Under the pieces are notes generated by a model. It did not search any database, was not told the DNA's origin, and saw only the letters and a list, made by a program, of their open reading frames with translations. A stretch of 64,000 nucleotides of DNA from Agrypnia vestita. Lineage: Eukaryota; Arthropoda; Insecta; Trichoptera; Phryganeidae. Shown piece after piece: positions 43,521 to 55,778 of the stretch. Made by a program: the position numbers and the translations under genes. Numbering within the stretch: position 1 is the stretch's first letter; each line of letters opens with the position of its first letter. The DNA is taken from positions 1-64,000 of the forward strand of contig JADDOH010005095.1 in the NCBI GenBank assembly GCA_016648135.1, written 5' to 3'.

Positions 43521-43959
43521 TATCTACAAAGTGTCAAGTGCAATGTTAGTGATAGGTTGAGTGAGTCATAAGTCCAAGTGTAAATATGTGTAGAATATTG
43601 TTTAATGTAAAAAGGGTTAAAGTTTTGTTTAAGATTATTTTTTATTTTCCTTAATTAATTAATTTATTTATGTAGGTATATGTTTTTATTTATAGACATT
43701 ACTATGCAATTACAGTATGTATGTATGTATGTATCTATATATTTAAGTTCACGATAAATAAATATGGAATCATAGCAACATTCAAAAGTTATTGATATAA
43801 TTGAATACAGCAAGAAAATGAAAAACGATATCGCTCGGAGGACAAACAATCTCCGGACGAATGCAGTCTTCCAGAGATTCCCGGGAGGAATCAGAAGATT
43901 GACATGCAGCTCTTAATCCAGATTAATGAACGAAATCAAATTATTCTGCGCAAATGCGT
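43521..43959. other. AT-rich spacer with GTAT microsatellite
   Basis: A (GTAT)n run lies at about 43716-43735. The minus frame 43664-43849 is AT-driven. Nothing else recognised. Confidence 0.45.
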
Positions 43960-44140
43960 GGCAAGTAGCTTGTTGTAGTGGTCATAATGCTCGCTTAGTT
44001 ATCTCGTGGTTGGCGGTTCGAGCCCTATTCCAAGAAACCAACAATTTAGTCCTATTTTCACAGAAAAGGCTTGTAACTCAGTTGAATATAGTAATAATAT
44101 TGATGCGACTTGTACATGGACATAAAAATAATAATAACAC
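43960..44140 (+). mobile_element. SINE A copy, diverged
   Basis: AAGTAGCTTGTTGTAGTGGT, a B box in GGCGGTTCGAGCC, then TTTAGTCCTATTTTCACAG, GGCTTGTAACTC, AATAGTAATAATATTGATGC and an A-rich end. Same order as 38925. The 72-codon frame at 43926-44144 overlies it and is not a gene. Confidence 0.75.
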
Positions 44141-45031
44141 ATAAAAAAGTGGGAAACACTTTGAAAGGCCTTTATTCAAAATTGGATTGAAACTTCTGAT
44201 AATGATGATGATGACGTAGATATTTTGTAAATTTTCCGTGATGTCACGACTTACTTTGGTTCAACGAAAAAAATTAAGGAACAAAAATCGTTTAAAACTT
44301 TTCAGACCGATAATGCTCAAACTAATTAACATTACACGGTAAACGTCCCTTGCAGAAGACAAGCAAAAAGTATATAAAAATTATTAGTTAATTAATGTTA
44401 AAACATTTCAGATATTACAGCGAAACTTTTAGAAACGCTCATAAAATGTTATAATCCGATCATTGTGTTATATCTATTTTAGTTTCGCAATCTAGTGTTA
44501 TATAAGTTTCGTATTTATTTAACCCTAAAAGAGAAGATAAAACCCCTTTAGAACGAGAGTTTTATCGCACGAGATATTGGGAGGCGATTAAAAATAATCA
44601 TGTCGTAATCTTAACCTGAAAAATATCAAGAGATTAAACCGTGAAAATATCTACCTATTTCTTTTAATATTCTCGTTATTTTGAGATTATTTTAATACTT
44701 ACATAGTTACAGTGTAATAATACCATTACATATGCCAGCGTTGTATGTAAAATATTCAGACGGATATGACTTCTATCGAATTGATAGAATGAGATAGAAC
44801 TACGACGAGTTGTTTGACCAGAATAGTAGGGCAACATGGTTTTTCTGTCATGTGTAACTAAATATGAAATATCATATGATTTTCTTCATTATGCTAGGCA
44901 GGGCATTCGTAATCGCTAATATTAGTAAGATGATGACTAGAGAGACTGTTTCTCTCGAAACTATAACAGTGATAAAATTAAATCTAATTTAGTGGAGATA
45001 AACGTATTTCGAACTGATTTTATAAAAAAAA
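44141..45031. other. AT-rich spacer
   Basis: No gene or TE end recognised. Confidence 0.45.
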
Positions 45032-45300
45032 TATATATCGACGGCTCCTACGTATAATATCGTAACCCACAAATCGTAGATTTTGAGTTCTTTGTGTATA
45101 CACATGTGTATTTAATTATATCTTTAATTCCAAGAAGGAAAAATAAATATTTTGCAATTAATAACGTTTTATTATTATAAAAAATTTTTTTTTTCGTTCT
45201 AGGAATTAAATATATAATTAAAAACATATGAAATACAGAACAAACTCAAAATCGTCGCTTTGTGGGTTACGATATTATACGTAGGAGCCGTCGATATATA
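45032..45300. mobile_element. MITE with perfect 42-bp terminal inverted repeats (269 bp)
   Basis: Both ends read inward TATATATCGACGGCTCCTAC and stay identical for 42 bp (45032-45073 and 45259-45300). Imperfect inverted homology continues for about 115 bp per arm, leaving an AT-rich centre. It is nearly a full palindrome with no coding capacity. AAAA stands on both sides but sits in an A run, so the target duplication (AAAA, or TA within the end) is not settled. Perfect ends argue for recent mobility. Superfamily not assigned. Confidence 0.85.
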
Positions 45301-46570
45301 AAAATGATAACATTGTATACTTTCATTATTTGTTTATACCTAACGATTAGAAAATATTCGATGCTAACGCATCATCTTCAGTAATGTTACTAATACTAAA
45401 CTAAAGATTAAAGGATGGAGTGAGGAGTGGGGTGGAGATTAGAGTCCGGTGGGTATGTAGGCGCGGTCATTAGGCGCAGGAAGGGGGAACTTCATAGATG
45501 TAGTTTGAATATTGATTACATTTTTGTTACTATTAATCGCTAAGTTTTCTAAAATATATTTTTATAGCCATGCGGAGACATTTAAATTGGAATGCTTTTG
45601 ATAAAATACTCTTAAAATATAGGTACAAATATGCTTTCAAAGCTCATATTCACCGATTCTAACTACTGCATAACCACTCATTTATTAATGCATACAGTAT
45701 TTGATGTCAGCGAGAGGTGCTTTTTTATTTTATTTTTTAATATAAACATTATCAACATAACCCTGACGGATATGACTAAGGTTCTGATGCGGCATTGAGA
45801 TACAAAAGAGGAAAAGAGGGATGATGAGAGAGATTGAGATAAAATATGATATATATTAATTTTTATTTATTTATTTATTTATTTAATTACTTACTATTTT
45901 ACAGGGTTTCACATAAAAAATAATACATAAAATCAAAAAGTATACACATTAAACAATATCGGAATTAAGCAGAAAATATAAAATATGTATATGAATTATA
46001 TTCATATACATATTTTATAGTTTACTGCTACTGTACATGATAAAAAGCAATAAAATTTATACCTAAGCAGTGAAAGTATCAGGTATAAGCATTGAAATAT
46101 GAGTGTAAAAATTAAAAATATAAATTTAAAATATAAAATACGGAGCAGTGAATATATGTAAATAAAAAATATATATTAAACATTATTACATGTATATGTC
46201 AACAGCAGTAAGTAATGAAATATTATTGTCTCTTTAAGTATAGACTTTATTTTCACTAGTCGTTGAAAACGTCAACCATATAACCAAATTCATTACCAGT
46301 TTTTATTATTCTACTAAATACAGCATTTGACTGATGATTACTTTATTTGATTGTAAAATTTATAACATAGAGAAGAAATTAAAACAAAACTTGCGTTACT
46401 ATATGAAAATTGACATAAGTAACCAATATATTCAAAACTATGGCACAAATAATGGGTTTTAATAGGCGCAATGATTCTCCAGTGGGAACATTGATGCATG
46501 ACTTTTCGTTAACCTATATTTAGGAATAAAAATAGAAACTAATTATTTATCTCACAGAATATTATGATAT
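45301..46570. other. AT-rich spacer
   Basis: A T-rich TTTATTTATTTATTTATTTA run at about 45863-45886 may mark the tail of a minus-strand LINE. A GC-richer patch at about 45410-45500 has no relative in the window. No gene recognised. Confidence 0.4.
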
Positions 46571-47109
46571 TGTCACGGAATGGCAAGCAAAAGAAATATC
46601 GCACTGCTAGAATCACTTTTAATATGTCAAAACACTATCGCAGGATTTAGAATGGTCTACAACCTTCGGGATCGTCTACAAACAGCTGGATAAGCCTAGA
46701 AGACGAGAATCTTCTCCTAAAGAATAATCAAGGAGGTTCGATAATCTATATATATGTAATAAATACGGAACTAAGCCGCAGCGCAGGAGAAAGTCGTGTT
46801 TGACAGATCGTTCAGCGCGGAGTCGGCCGTGAGGCGACGGCCAGTGCGGCTTGTCGTGAGATTAATAAGTGGCGAAATAAACCAGAGCGACTAATACATG
46901 CGAGAATTGGATGGAATTTTGTAGTGAATATGAAATAACGTGTTCCGTATTCACTTTCCAGTGATATAGTGTATTTTAAAGAATGGCGTTAAGCTCAATT
47001 TATGTTAAGTGACTTTGTACATTGAATAATTAATTAATCACTGGTAAATAAATGGCTAATTAATTTCCAGCTGCTCTCATTCATTCCTCCCTAGCCACGA
47101 CACGTGACA
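46571..47109 (+). mobile_element. Solo LTR (539 bp), ATAT-associated LTR family
   Basis: Starts TGTCACGG and ends CGTGACA, a 7-bp inverted terminal match (TGTCACG/CGTGACA). The 5' flank is ATAT (46567-46570) and the 3' flank is TTAT, so the duplication is imperfect. The interior has AAGTCGTGTTTGACAGATCG and GCGGAGT-GGCCGTGAGGCGA (shared with the LTR at 63779), then the 3' blocks shared with the other copies. No protein-coding sequence adjoins it, which is what recombination between two LTRs leaves behind. Confidence 0.85.
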
Positions 47110-48002
47110 TTATAATAAAATATGAATACTACGTTAATAATTGTGATTGAAATATTACCATACATTTGTTTCCATTGCACGCCCCTGGATTTTAAGAATA
47201 ACGCGGTGTAATCACTTGACACGCGACAGTCCTCGGCGTTTCAAAACGAAACGTGTGAATTTTATTTATGATACCTAAGCATGTACCACACGTTCGAATG
47301 AGTGTATATTACGTAAGGGCTTCAAGGCCAAACTATCGTAGACTATAGATTATACAATTGGTTATACGTCAAGGTGAATCACCTTGCAACCCTGGAGACC
47401 GTACAGGTACAAAAATCAACGCCTCGATGTAGAAAATAATGTTTTAACGTTGTCAAGCATTGAGTAAAGGGGCAAACAGTCCGGATGTTTGCTGTTGATA
47501 TAATACACCTATATACTCGTGGGTATTTCACAAAAAGATATCCGATTTTGCGAAGGAAAATACGTTATCCATCTTTCCTCGAACACCAAAACAATCCAGC
47601 CCCCTCCCCATACTCCAGCACCTTCTTCCTTCACTTCCTGCTCTCAAGTCTCCTTCAAATCTTATCCCAAAAATGCTGGAATACTCGTGTTCTTTATTTC
47701 GTTTAGTTCGTGCGAAATGCTCGGGAAATGCCTAAAACAATCGGATTACTCGAAATTCCGAATCTGAGCATCAAAAGAATTTTTTGAATAAAAATCATTT
47801 AAGATTTTCACAGCCACTCAAAATCTGCTAGTTTGTGTCTTCCGGAGTATTATTTTACGACCTATCTGGCTGACGTTTCGGTCCATCATCAGGGCTGATG
47901 TGTTGTTGCGAGGGTTGTATTGTGGTTAAGTACTTTTAAATGGATCGCATATTTGTCAAGCCCTAGCGTATTATATAGTATATATTTTTTTATATATAGC
48001 AG
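47110..48002. other. Spacer with dispersed repeat piece
   Basis: TATCTGGCTGACGTTTCGGT, CCATCATCAGGGCTGATGTG at about 47863-47905 resembles 13935-13985. A mixed-composition patch at about 47165-47260 has no relative. Overlapping frames at 47485-47767 have no recognised domain. Confidence 0.4.
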
Positions 48003-48175
48003 CATGTGTTAAGCGGTTCGAGTTTGCTGGTCTGGGATTCAAGCCCCATCTTCGTCATTTAATTTGTTTTTGTAGCCGTGGATTCGAACGAAAATACGGA
48101 CGATACACGAAGTTGCGGACAGACAACGAAATCATTAAACAAAAGAATCCAAATCACGGGCGAAACCAGCCGATA
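48003..48175 (+). mobile_element. SINE C copy
   Basis: GCGGTTCGAGTTTGCTGGTC, TGGGATTCAAGCCCCATC (B box), then GGATTCGAACGAAAATACGG, ACACGAAGTTGCGGACAGAC, ACGAAATCATTAAAC and AAGAATCCAAATCACGG. The order matches 15725-15900 in reverse. A scrap of the last block also occurs at about 54588-54620. Confidence 0.6.
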
Positions 48176-50895
48176 AATTTTCTCACACATACGAAAAAAT
48201 TATTTTTGTTATCAGAAAAATAACTGTGAACTACACCTTTGTTGTAAGTAATAATATATTAAGTATATCTCAATTTTGAAACGAATGGAATAATATTACA
48301 AATATGCTATTCACATTTAAAAAAATTCAACAAATAATTCTATCCAAAAGTCGCGTTAGAAATGTTTATGTTAGAAACTAAATCAATGTTATAAGAGTTA
48401 TGAATTTATAAACAGTTTATACTTTATAAGAAAAAAGCAGATAAACGGACCAAAAGTTATATTTTTACGTAAACAAATACGAGGAACCCTTAAAGATCAT
48501 GTCACCCGAGGGGCGGATGTTGTGTAAGAGGGGGGGGAGGAAACGGTTGCTGGGATCAAGCCCATCCATGAGCATTAAGTGAGTAAGGTAATGTCTGAGA
48601 ACGGCACGCTTGAGAGCGGCGAATTTTAGATTAAAGGAAAAAATATACAACATATATTCAATATCAATTAAGCGATTAAATGTAAAATATCATTAAAAAC
48701 GATTATTTGAAAAAGTGTCTCATATTTGGAATCCCCGCATTTGAAAAACTATCGTTAGTGCTCTAACATAATTTGTTACCAAGAATATCACATTTATATC
48801 AAGTTGTAAATCTATCCTCATCCTTATTTGTATTACTTGTCATTAGTGTTTAAACAGAATTGTTTCTTTTAATCGTGCAAAAATATAAAAACCTTGATTA
48901 ATTAAAATTATATAGCATCTCTTTCTAATACTTTTCACATTGTCTTTTTGAGGGCGAAACGCGTCTCAAAAAATTAAAAAGGTAGAACTTTATAAACAGA
49001 TGTTTTTATTTCCATACGTGTGATTATGGAGTTCTACAAACTTACCTCTGAAACAATAATAAAAAAAGAAAAAAATCTTGCACTTAAACCTCTTTATAGT
49101 TAAAACGTACCAACATAATAAAAAAAATGCAACGCTTCTGATAAGAATAACATTTATAGTTATACTTGTATGTAATATAATATTTTATTATTTTAAACCG
49201 GGAAAGCACCGATTGCATACAGTTAAATATTAGTATAGCAGGCAGGGTAGCAAATGTAGTGTTTATTTTCCTGCCGAGATCCCCAGCAAGAACGCTAATC
49301 GGTTTAAATTTCTCAAATGCAAACAAATTATGCAAACACAAAACTAAATTATTAATATTATTCATCTCAATTTCACTGTGGTGGATTTGTTTATGTACAC
49401 CTAAATCAACAAATTAATTGACCCTACGAATATTTTCTAAACAATACGTAATTTTTGGTAGTCAGGTTTTGCTGGGCTTAATATCCATTATTACCACGGT
49501 ACTTGAGCTGAGATTATAAGATAAACTCAAGCATACTAAGGGGTGTATAATGTGTGTTTGCAGGTATCCACAAATCAAGATCAAGAAATACAAAGTACCT
49601 ACGTTTCCCCGCCGAAATCCAGTTCGAAGAATTACTATTTCCCGACACGCAATGGATGTTATGAAAAGCTACGATGAAAGCAATGGCAGACCCTTCGTAT
49701 TCCTCCCGCTTTTGTTTTTCTCGGCAATTTTTCAAGGGTTTCATATTTTTACGGCTTAGGGCACAGCAGATAAGGCGGGAGGGAGAAAGGGCGACGACTC
49801 GGTGCCGACTCGCGCAGCCCTGGGACTGATTACATTATCATATTGGTAGAACAGTTCGGTCCATGCTGCGGGGCCGTAATTAATGGGCTTACTGTGCGAC
49901 ACGGCCTTTTTGCGTCGAGCGACTCTATAAAATTTTCATTTAAAGTATCTGCACGCTGTTTGGCTAACCGCTTTTATGCGTACATGCAAGAATGACTATT
50001 TTTATCTTTTCAGCATTACTTTGTCGGTAATATTTTCCCAAGTATTACATTTTTTGTGTGCGGTACTCTAGTGAGTAAACATACTTCAAAAGAATTAAAT
50101 ATAAACAACATTTTCTACAAAGTTGCCTCGGCAAGTGTGTTGACCAACTTACAGCGGCTCAACATTAAAAATGCCAGCGCTTAGCGTTTTTTCTTTATTT
50201 TTGCAGCTACTACGAATATTTTAAAATGTAAATGAAGCGATATTTAATGATGATCCGAATATATAAGCCACGAAAAATTCAACTTTTTTTTAATGAAAAA
50301 AAAGGAAAAATTATATTTCAACATATTTAATATATGAATACCTCCGTCAGCATTTAAATTATTTAAAATTATCGTAATATATATCAGGAAGACTTGTTAT
50401 TTTACTAATAATTGCGCACACGTTTGAATTATGATATTAAAAAAAGTATATTTACTCTTTTATTCAAATAGCAGGGGAATGATCCACGTACTGGCAAGCC
50501 ATTAAGTTGTTTTGTACGCGTTTTCTTATATTATCCATTTAAAATACAGTTATTTCTCACTATTTGCGAATGTTTCATTCGCGGTTTTGCTAACTCGCGT
50601 CAAATAATATTAAATATAAAATTTCAGGATTAAAGCACGCGTGATCTAATCTAAAATTCTATTCGTTTTGAAATCTTGCAGATTGGGAAACGGGCAGAAG
50701 AAAGGGAGACTTACGCAATTCATTCAAGATGTATGTTTTGAGCAAAATTGCATATTAACTTTATACCGTTATATTAAAAATCAGTCATTTACCAGTTGCA
50801 TAATCTCCTAATTGAATTTAAAAACTCTTATTTGATTAAAATTTATAATATAGGTATAAGTAACATAAGTGTGCATGTAAGAAAAAAACTTATTT
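48176..50895. other. Mostly AT-rich; GC-rich patch at 49770-49930
   Basis: A short less AT-rich patch lies at 48490-48615 with a G run. About 49770-49930 is GC-rich with several CG dinucleotides and no relative in the window. Opposed frames at 49514-49759 have no recognised domain; an AG (TTTGCAG) precedes the plus frame, but coding support is weak. Nothing else recognised. Confidence 0.4.
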
Positions 50896-51201
50896 TTAGA
50901 AAATTATTTTTATACGAAGGCTGATCTTTAAAAATTGCGGTTTTCGTATTCGCGGCAGTTTTCTGAAACGCTTTTCTCTCAAAAAGCGAGGGATACCTGT
51001 TGTATTAATGTTTCCAAACATAACATTATGAGTGTGAAGCTTAATGCAGTCGGTGTATGGTACTCTGCACTCGCGTGCATATGCCAAAATGGACCCGTTT
51101 TCAATTTTTAATTTTCCGGACAACTTCCTGAGACGGTAACATCCCAACATACCCACTTCCCGGAAGTCAAGTTCCTGAAAGTCTAACATATACATTTGCA
51201 T
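50896..51201 (-). other. Unidentified 101-codon open frame
   Basis: An ATG-started frame of 101 codons on the minus strand, the longest ATG-started frame outside TE remnants. It includes LDFQELDFREVGMLGCYRLR and a basic REKRFRKLPRIRKPQFLK. Composition is less AT-driven than random frames here. No domain, signal peptide or membrane span is recognised. It could be a TE fragment, an exon or chance. Confidence 0.25.
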
Positions 51202-51658
51202 ATTTTACGAAAATGTCAGATGTTCTTTATCCATTGAAACCGGCAAACTGATTGATTGAAGACTTTTTTTCTAATAGGATATACTGATGTATTTTGTTGT
51301 AACAATATGTATTTTATTTATTTGTCTTGTATTTAATACATGTTGATTAGAAAAGAGCCGCTTATCTCACTAGAATGAACCTGTGCCGAGATTAGCAGCA
51401 AAGTGAAAACAAAATTTAAAATATATACTTTAAGTATGAAACAAAATACTATATAACTATAAAATTAATCAATTAATTGTAGACATAAATATTAAATATG
51501 AATAAAAACCATTATATGTAAAAAATATATGCTGTTTTTTCTATATTTAATAATGAAATAATACAGTTAAATTAATTATCTTACCTTTTTTTGGCAACTG
51601 GGTATTTGTGCAATAGATACAATATTTATATAAATAGTTTAAATCTTATTTTTTATTA
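51202..51658. other. Spacer with repeat J copy
   Basis: GAGCCGCTTATCTCACTAGA, ATGAACCTGTGCCGAGATTA and GCAGC at 51354-51405 parallel GAGCCACTCATCTCAGTAGG, ATGTACCGAGATGAGCAGC at 56357-56395. Each is followed by an A-rich stretch. Class unknown, possibly a LINE 3' UTR. Confidence 0.5.
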
Positions 51659-51798
51659 TTAGCTGTGCTACCTTCCAATCGGGTTCAACTGTAAACCTAA
51701 ATCATCCAGGGACCCACTCGAAAGCACACAAAAAATTTCAATAAAATCGGCCCAGCCGTTTAGGAGTTCAGTGACATACACAACACAGGTACACAAGA
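51659..51798 (-). mobile_element. Short non-autonomous Helitron-like element
   Basis: On the minus strand it starts TCTTGTGTACCTGTGTTG, contains CCTAAACGGCTGGGCCGATT and TCCCTGGATGATTTAGG, and ends GTAGCACAGCTAA followed by T, a CTRR-T type terminus. This block order is a common short repeat in insect genomes. The 5' boundary is approximate. Confidence 0.5.
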
Positions 51799-51985
51799 AT
51801 TATTAATGTTAAGATGATACTAAACATTATGAATTTTTACATCAAATTATTTGTATAATTTAATTTCTCGGTCTGGTTTAGTGACACTTAGACCTTTAAA
51901 AAATGATGAAAAAGATATATTTTAGTAAAAAACCAGAGATAAAAGAACGATGGAAATTAAATTAAACTAAATATCATTATATGTA

Positions 51986-52100
51986 CTAGTTGTGCTCGCA
52001 GGTTCGCACGCGTAGATTTTTAGTAAATTTTAGTCATATTTAATCAATTTGTATATTAACCTCAACGTAAAGATAAATGTCATCCCGGACTTTTCATTTA
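51986..52100 (-). mobile_element. Helitron-like 3' end
   Basis: On the minus strand: CTACGCGTGCGAACCTGCGA, GCACAACTAG, then T. A GC-rich hairpin (GTGC...GCAC) sits just before CTAG-T (CTAG at 51986-51989), as at 31648. The extent upstream (higher coordinates) is undefined. Confidence 0.5.
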
Positions 52101-52890
52101 ACTTTTTGAGTTCTAAAAAGTGTATTAAATAATATAATTTAGTATATTTAAATAATAATAAATAAATAAATAGTGTTTAGTCCATAGTGATTAAATTATT
52201 TAACAATACAATTTAGTGTTTTTAAATAATATCAATATATTATCCGCAATTAGAGGGTAATTTTCCAAAATGACGTAGAATACACCATGCACACTATCCG
52301 GGGGTTCAACTCTTCTAAGTATTATGTTCCAGCATGGCCGGGCTCGGGGTAAACACGACCCTTGATTACAAATGGATCTTTGTTTTGGATCTCTCTCAGC
52401 ATCTTATCGTGTCCCCCATCAAATTTGGTCGGAGCCATTCATGGCGGGGACAGACAGTGGCGATGATACTAACAGTAATTGAAAGTCGCGTCTCTGGACC
52501 TTCGGATTAAAACAAAACTCAAATATCTTGATTCAATTATATTCTTCGAATTGTTTTCAATTGTGTTTTTGTCTGCCGACCGAGAAAACTTATTACAATA
52601 AATATCAGTAGCGCACATTAGGCTTGGACTTTTGCTGTTAATAATTATGTAATAGAAGTTCAATGAGCTTACGGTGATTTGGACACATAGTGGAGTCATG
52701 CCGTAATGTTTGAGCGGGCCAACCAATCGGGGTGTGCGGAAAGTTGCTCGCTGATTTATTGCTCGCCATACAATTGCTCGCCGGGAAAGTTACTTGCCAA
52801 TTGCGTGACAGGATGTTTTAGATCTTTTTCACATGCATATAGATAATATAGTATTTCCGATGTTTATAGCGTTAACTTTGTGGATGGACA
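52101..52890. other. Spacer
   Basis: About 52280-52480 is less AT-rich and includes CATGGCCGGGCTCGGGGTAA; no relative in the window. The minus frame 52469-52726 has no recognised domain. Confidence 0.4.
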
Positions 52891-53155
52891 TAACTTTTAA
52901 TTTTAATTATACACCTTTGTACTAACCACTTAACTAGTAACTCTACGTCTACCGGTTTCTTCATCAGGACGGACGCAAACTAACTATCCATTATCTATTC
53001 TAGCAAACCAACTCTAGCAAAACAAAAGCTATCTAGAATAGATAATAATAGTTAGTTTGCGTCCGTCCTGATAAAGACACGGTGGTATCGAAACCGGTAG
53101 TCGTAGAATTACTAGTTAAGTGGTTAAAACAAAGTTATTTAATTAAAATTAATAA
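52891..53155. mobile_element. Foldback made of repeat E in two orientations
   Basis: Left arm (to about 53003) carries CCACTTAACTAGTAACTCTA, CGTCTACCGGTTTC, CATCAGGACGGACGCAAACT. The right arm (from about 53033) is its inverse and contains GAAACCGGTAGTCGTAGAAT. The loop is about 29 bp. The left arm lacks roughly 14 bp (the GATACCACCGTGTC part present on the right). Both arms are copies of repeat E, seen singly at 40836 and 59340. Confidence 0.8.
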
Positions 53156-55109
53156 CATAATATAGATCAAGAAACAAGTTTATTGAAAAACATAGGATGG
53201 ATATATTTTCGTAAGAACATCCACACATTTCATGTTTTTGAAATATTTGAAGGGACTATGCTTGAGTCATCTCATGAAATAGCATATGTAGATTTCGCAG
53301 CTGATATACAATACAAATATAGAGGTTTTATTACTAGCTGCGAAATCTATAAATAGTTTCGTCTCTGTGAGACTTCTATAATTTATCTTAATTAAATAAT
53401 AATCCCGCAGTGGGCAAATCCAGTAATTGTGTTTTCAGAACATATGTGCATATAAAAACTTTTTTAAATTTTTTTTTAGTAAAATAGAAGGGGTAAAAAT
53501 TTACTTTGTATGATGGTGGATGTTTTGCCGTTGTTTTATCTTGTGTGCATGTTCCCCCCGGTAAACCCGAATGGATTCTCATTTATTGTAGAATTGACTT
53601 TTGTGATTGAATTTAGTCTCTTTTTGACTGCTTATTCAAAATTTTTCAATATATTAGATAAATTGTATATTACCTAATTCTCGTTGCTTGTTAAATTAGA
53701 TTACTCTACCAATATGATTGTAAGTGATTAACCCTCGTCACATACAAAAAGCTTAATTCATTTTGGTGACATATAACATATAATAAAAATTTGATTGTTA
53801 ATATTTGCTAGTTATCATTGTTTGGTATAAAAGAAGTTTTATGTATTATCTATTAAATAAATAAAAATAAAATAATGAGCGAGCCTTACAGTGGTCGCAT
53901 ATGATGTGTAACTATTATCTCACAATTAAAAATATCAATTGAGCTGCAATAGAAATAAACATCAAAATTTAAAAAAGCTAATACCTATATATTTATCAAT
54001 AAGTAAATACAAGTAAATAAAATATATATGCATTTATTTATTATTGAATTTTACCGGACAAGGTAGGTACCGTATATCTACATAAGCATTTTTATTTAGA
54101 AATATGTTTGATCAATTATATGTTTTTATTTATTTTCATAGATGGCGGTAGTGTTCCGCTATAGATATTGTATTAAAACTTTGAATAAATATTTAAAAAT
54201 AATCACATACATTACATAAAATTTGAAAATGTAAATCTTTAAGGGTAGTTATTGTTTACATTAATGTAAGAAAAAATTAAGTATTTGTTACAACATCCAC
54301 ACGCTTGACACTAGACGCGCAACATATATACAAAATCAGAAGCGTTGAATGTTGGAAGTGTGCGTCTTCGCTGTGATTGCACTTACTGGACATGGATTTG
54401 TTTATAAACGATTTTTTTTTTCATCGCGCGCTCTCTTTAGTCAAATGAAATTGCGCGCGCTTCCCCGGCGTCTTATTTCCTGTTACGCATTTCCGTCCTT
54501 TTTCACGAAATCACTGCCACAGATTGCAGGAAAGTGAGAGAAAAGATGTTACGCAACAAAAATAAAAAATAAATGAAGCTAATACACACAAGAATCCAAA
54601 TCATGGTCAAAGCCGGGTACATAAATTTAATTTGGACCTCACACGGACCTTTTAATCACCGCTCATTTACAAGCTTCCCGTACAATCACAGTGCTCATAA
54701 AGGCAACACGTGACAAAAAATGGCGTCATTCCAAACACGTGCGTTGAGTGACGTCGCTTTGGCTTTCGCTCAAAATCGATATCCGGCCAGTCGTGTAACT
54801 AACTTCAAATAAATTCACATAGGTTATATAATTGTTATATATGGGAATTTATCTAAATGCAATATGCAATTGAAATGACATCACTTGTATGTGGCAATTT
54901 CATGTATGTATGATAAAGTAAAGAATGAACAAATTAGGAATGAATGAAAAACTGATCTTAACATAGTTGGTGACGCGGTTTGTAATAAAAATGCGGTTTT
55001 AGAATCATAAAGATCCATTGAGATTTGTTCAAGTAAGAGAAAAGCGTTCTTTGAGGGAATTAAAATTAAAGGCGAGATGTTAGCTGGCACATAGAGGAAA
55101 ACAGGAACG
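53156..55109. other. Spacer
   Basis: Mostly AT-rich. About 54345-54540 and 54640-54800 are less AT-rich; the 62-codon frame at 54349-54537 has no domain. A SINE C scrap lies near 54588. A plus-strand patch near 54915-54990 (VKNEQIRNE, KTDLNIV) faintly recalls the RTE-like LINE but is too short to assign. Confidence 0.4.
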
Positions 55110-55612
55110 ATGAATCACAACATGAATCTAGGCTCCAAAATAAGATGAAAAATCCTACCATGAGATGCTGGATGCTGGTGTGAGGTGTAAGGATGCCTTT
55201 TTCTTCAATGATACTGGTCCAGATACCGACACCACACTCCCGTCGATCGCCGATTAATTAAATAATACAGAAATGACACATGTTTATGCGGATTTACGAG
55301 ATAATATTTCCTGAGCGTTGGTCCAGAAAACGAACTTTTAATAGATGCGGTACAATGCGGTTTCTTCACTCGAATACAATTAATAAGTAATAGGTGCGGT
55401 AGGAATAAATTAATTACATGCGTACGAGTCCATACACGACAACAGATGTCGTTAGGCGTATTAAAAGGTTGTGGACGGAGTGGGAATTAAATTAGGAATA
55501 AGAAAGGATTAATGATGAGGGAATAGGATTGGTGGATCTCCATCTCACCGAAGTCCAATTCAACCATGACCATTGCCTTTATTCTTCCAGATTTAACACA
55601 GGCCAAACCAAT
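55110..55612 (+). repeat. Dispersed repeat H, copy 2
   Basis: Partner of 14490-14985, same orientation, with conserved block order and local indels. Well-kept blocks include GATAATATTTCCTGAGCGTT, AAAACGAACTTTTAATAGAT and GCGGTACAATGCGGTTTCTT. Confidence 0.75.
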
Positions 55613-55778
55613 AGTAAATAGAAGAAATATACCGTAATGTTAAAAGAACATTGATCGGCAGAAATATATTTATTCACACACACTAATATATATAGGGCTC
55701 CTCAGCCACGTTCGGATGCATAATTAAAACATGGAAGACATCATCCTCACAACGATGGACCACCTAAGAAGACTTTCT

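Noticed and set aside
54915..54990. Further copy of the RTE-like LINE
   Set aside because: Similarity covers about 15 codons only and is lost on both sides.
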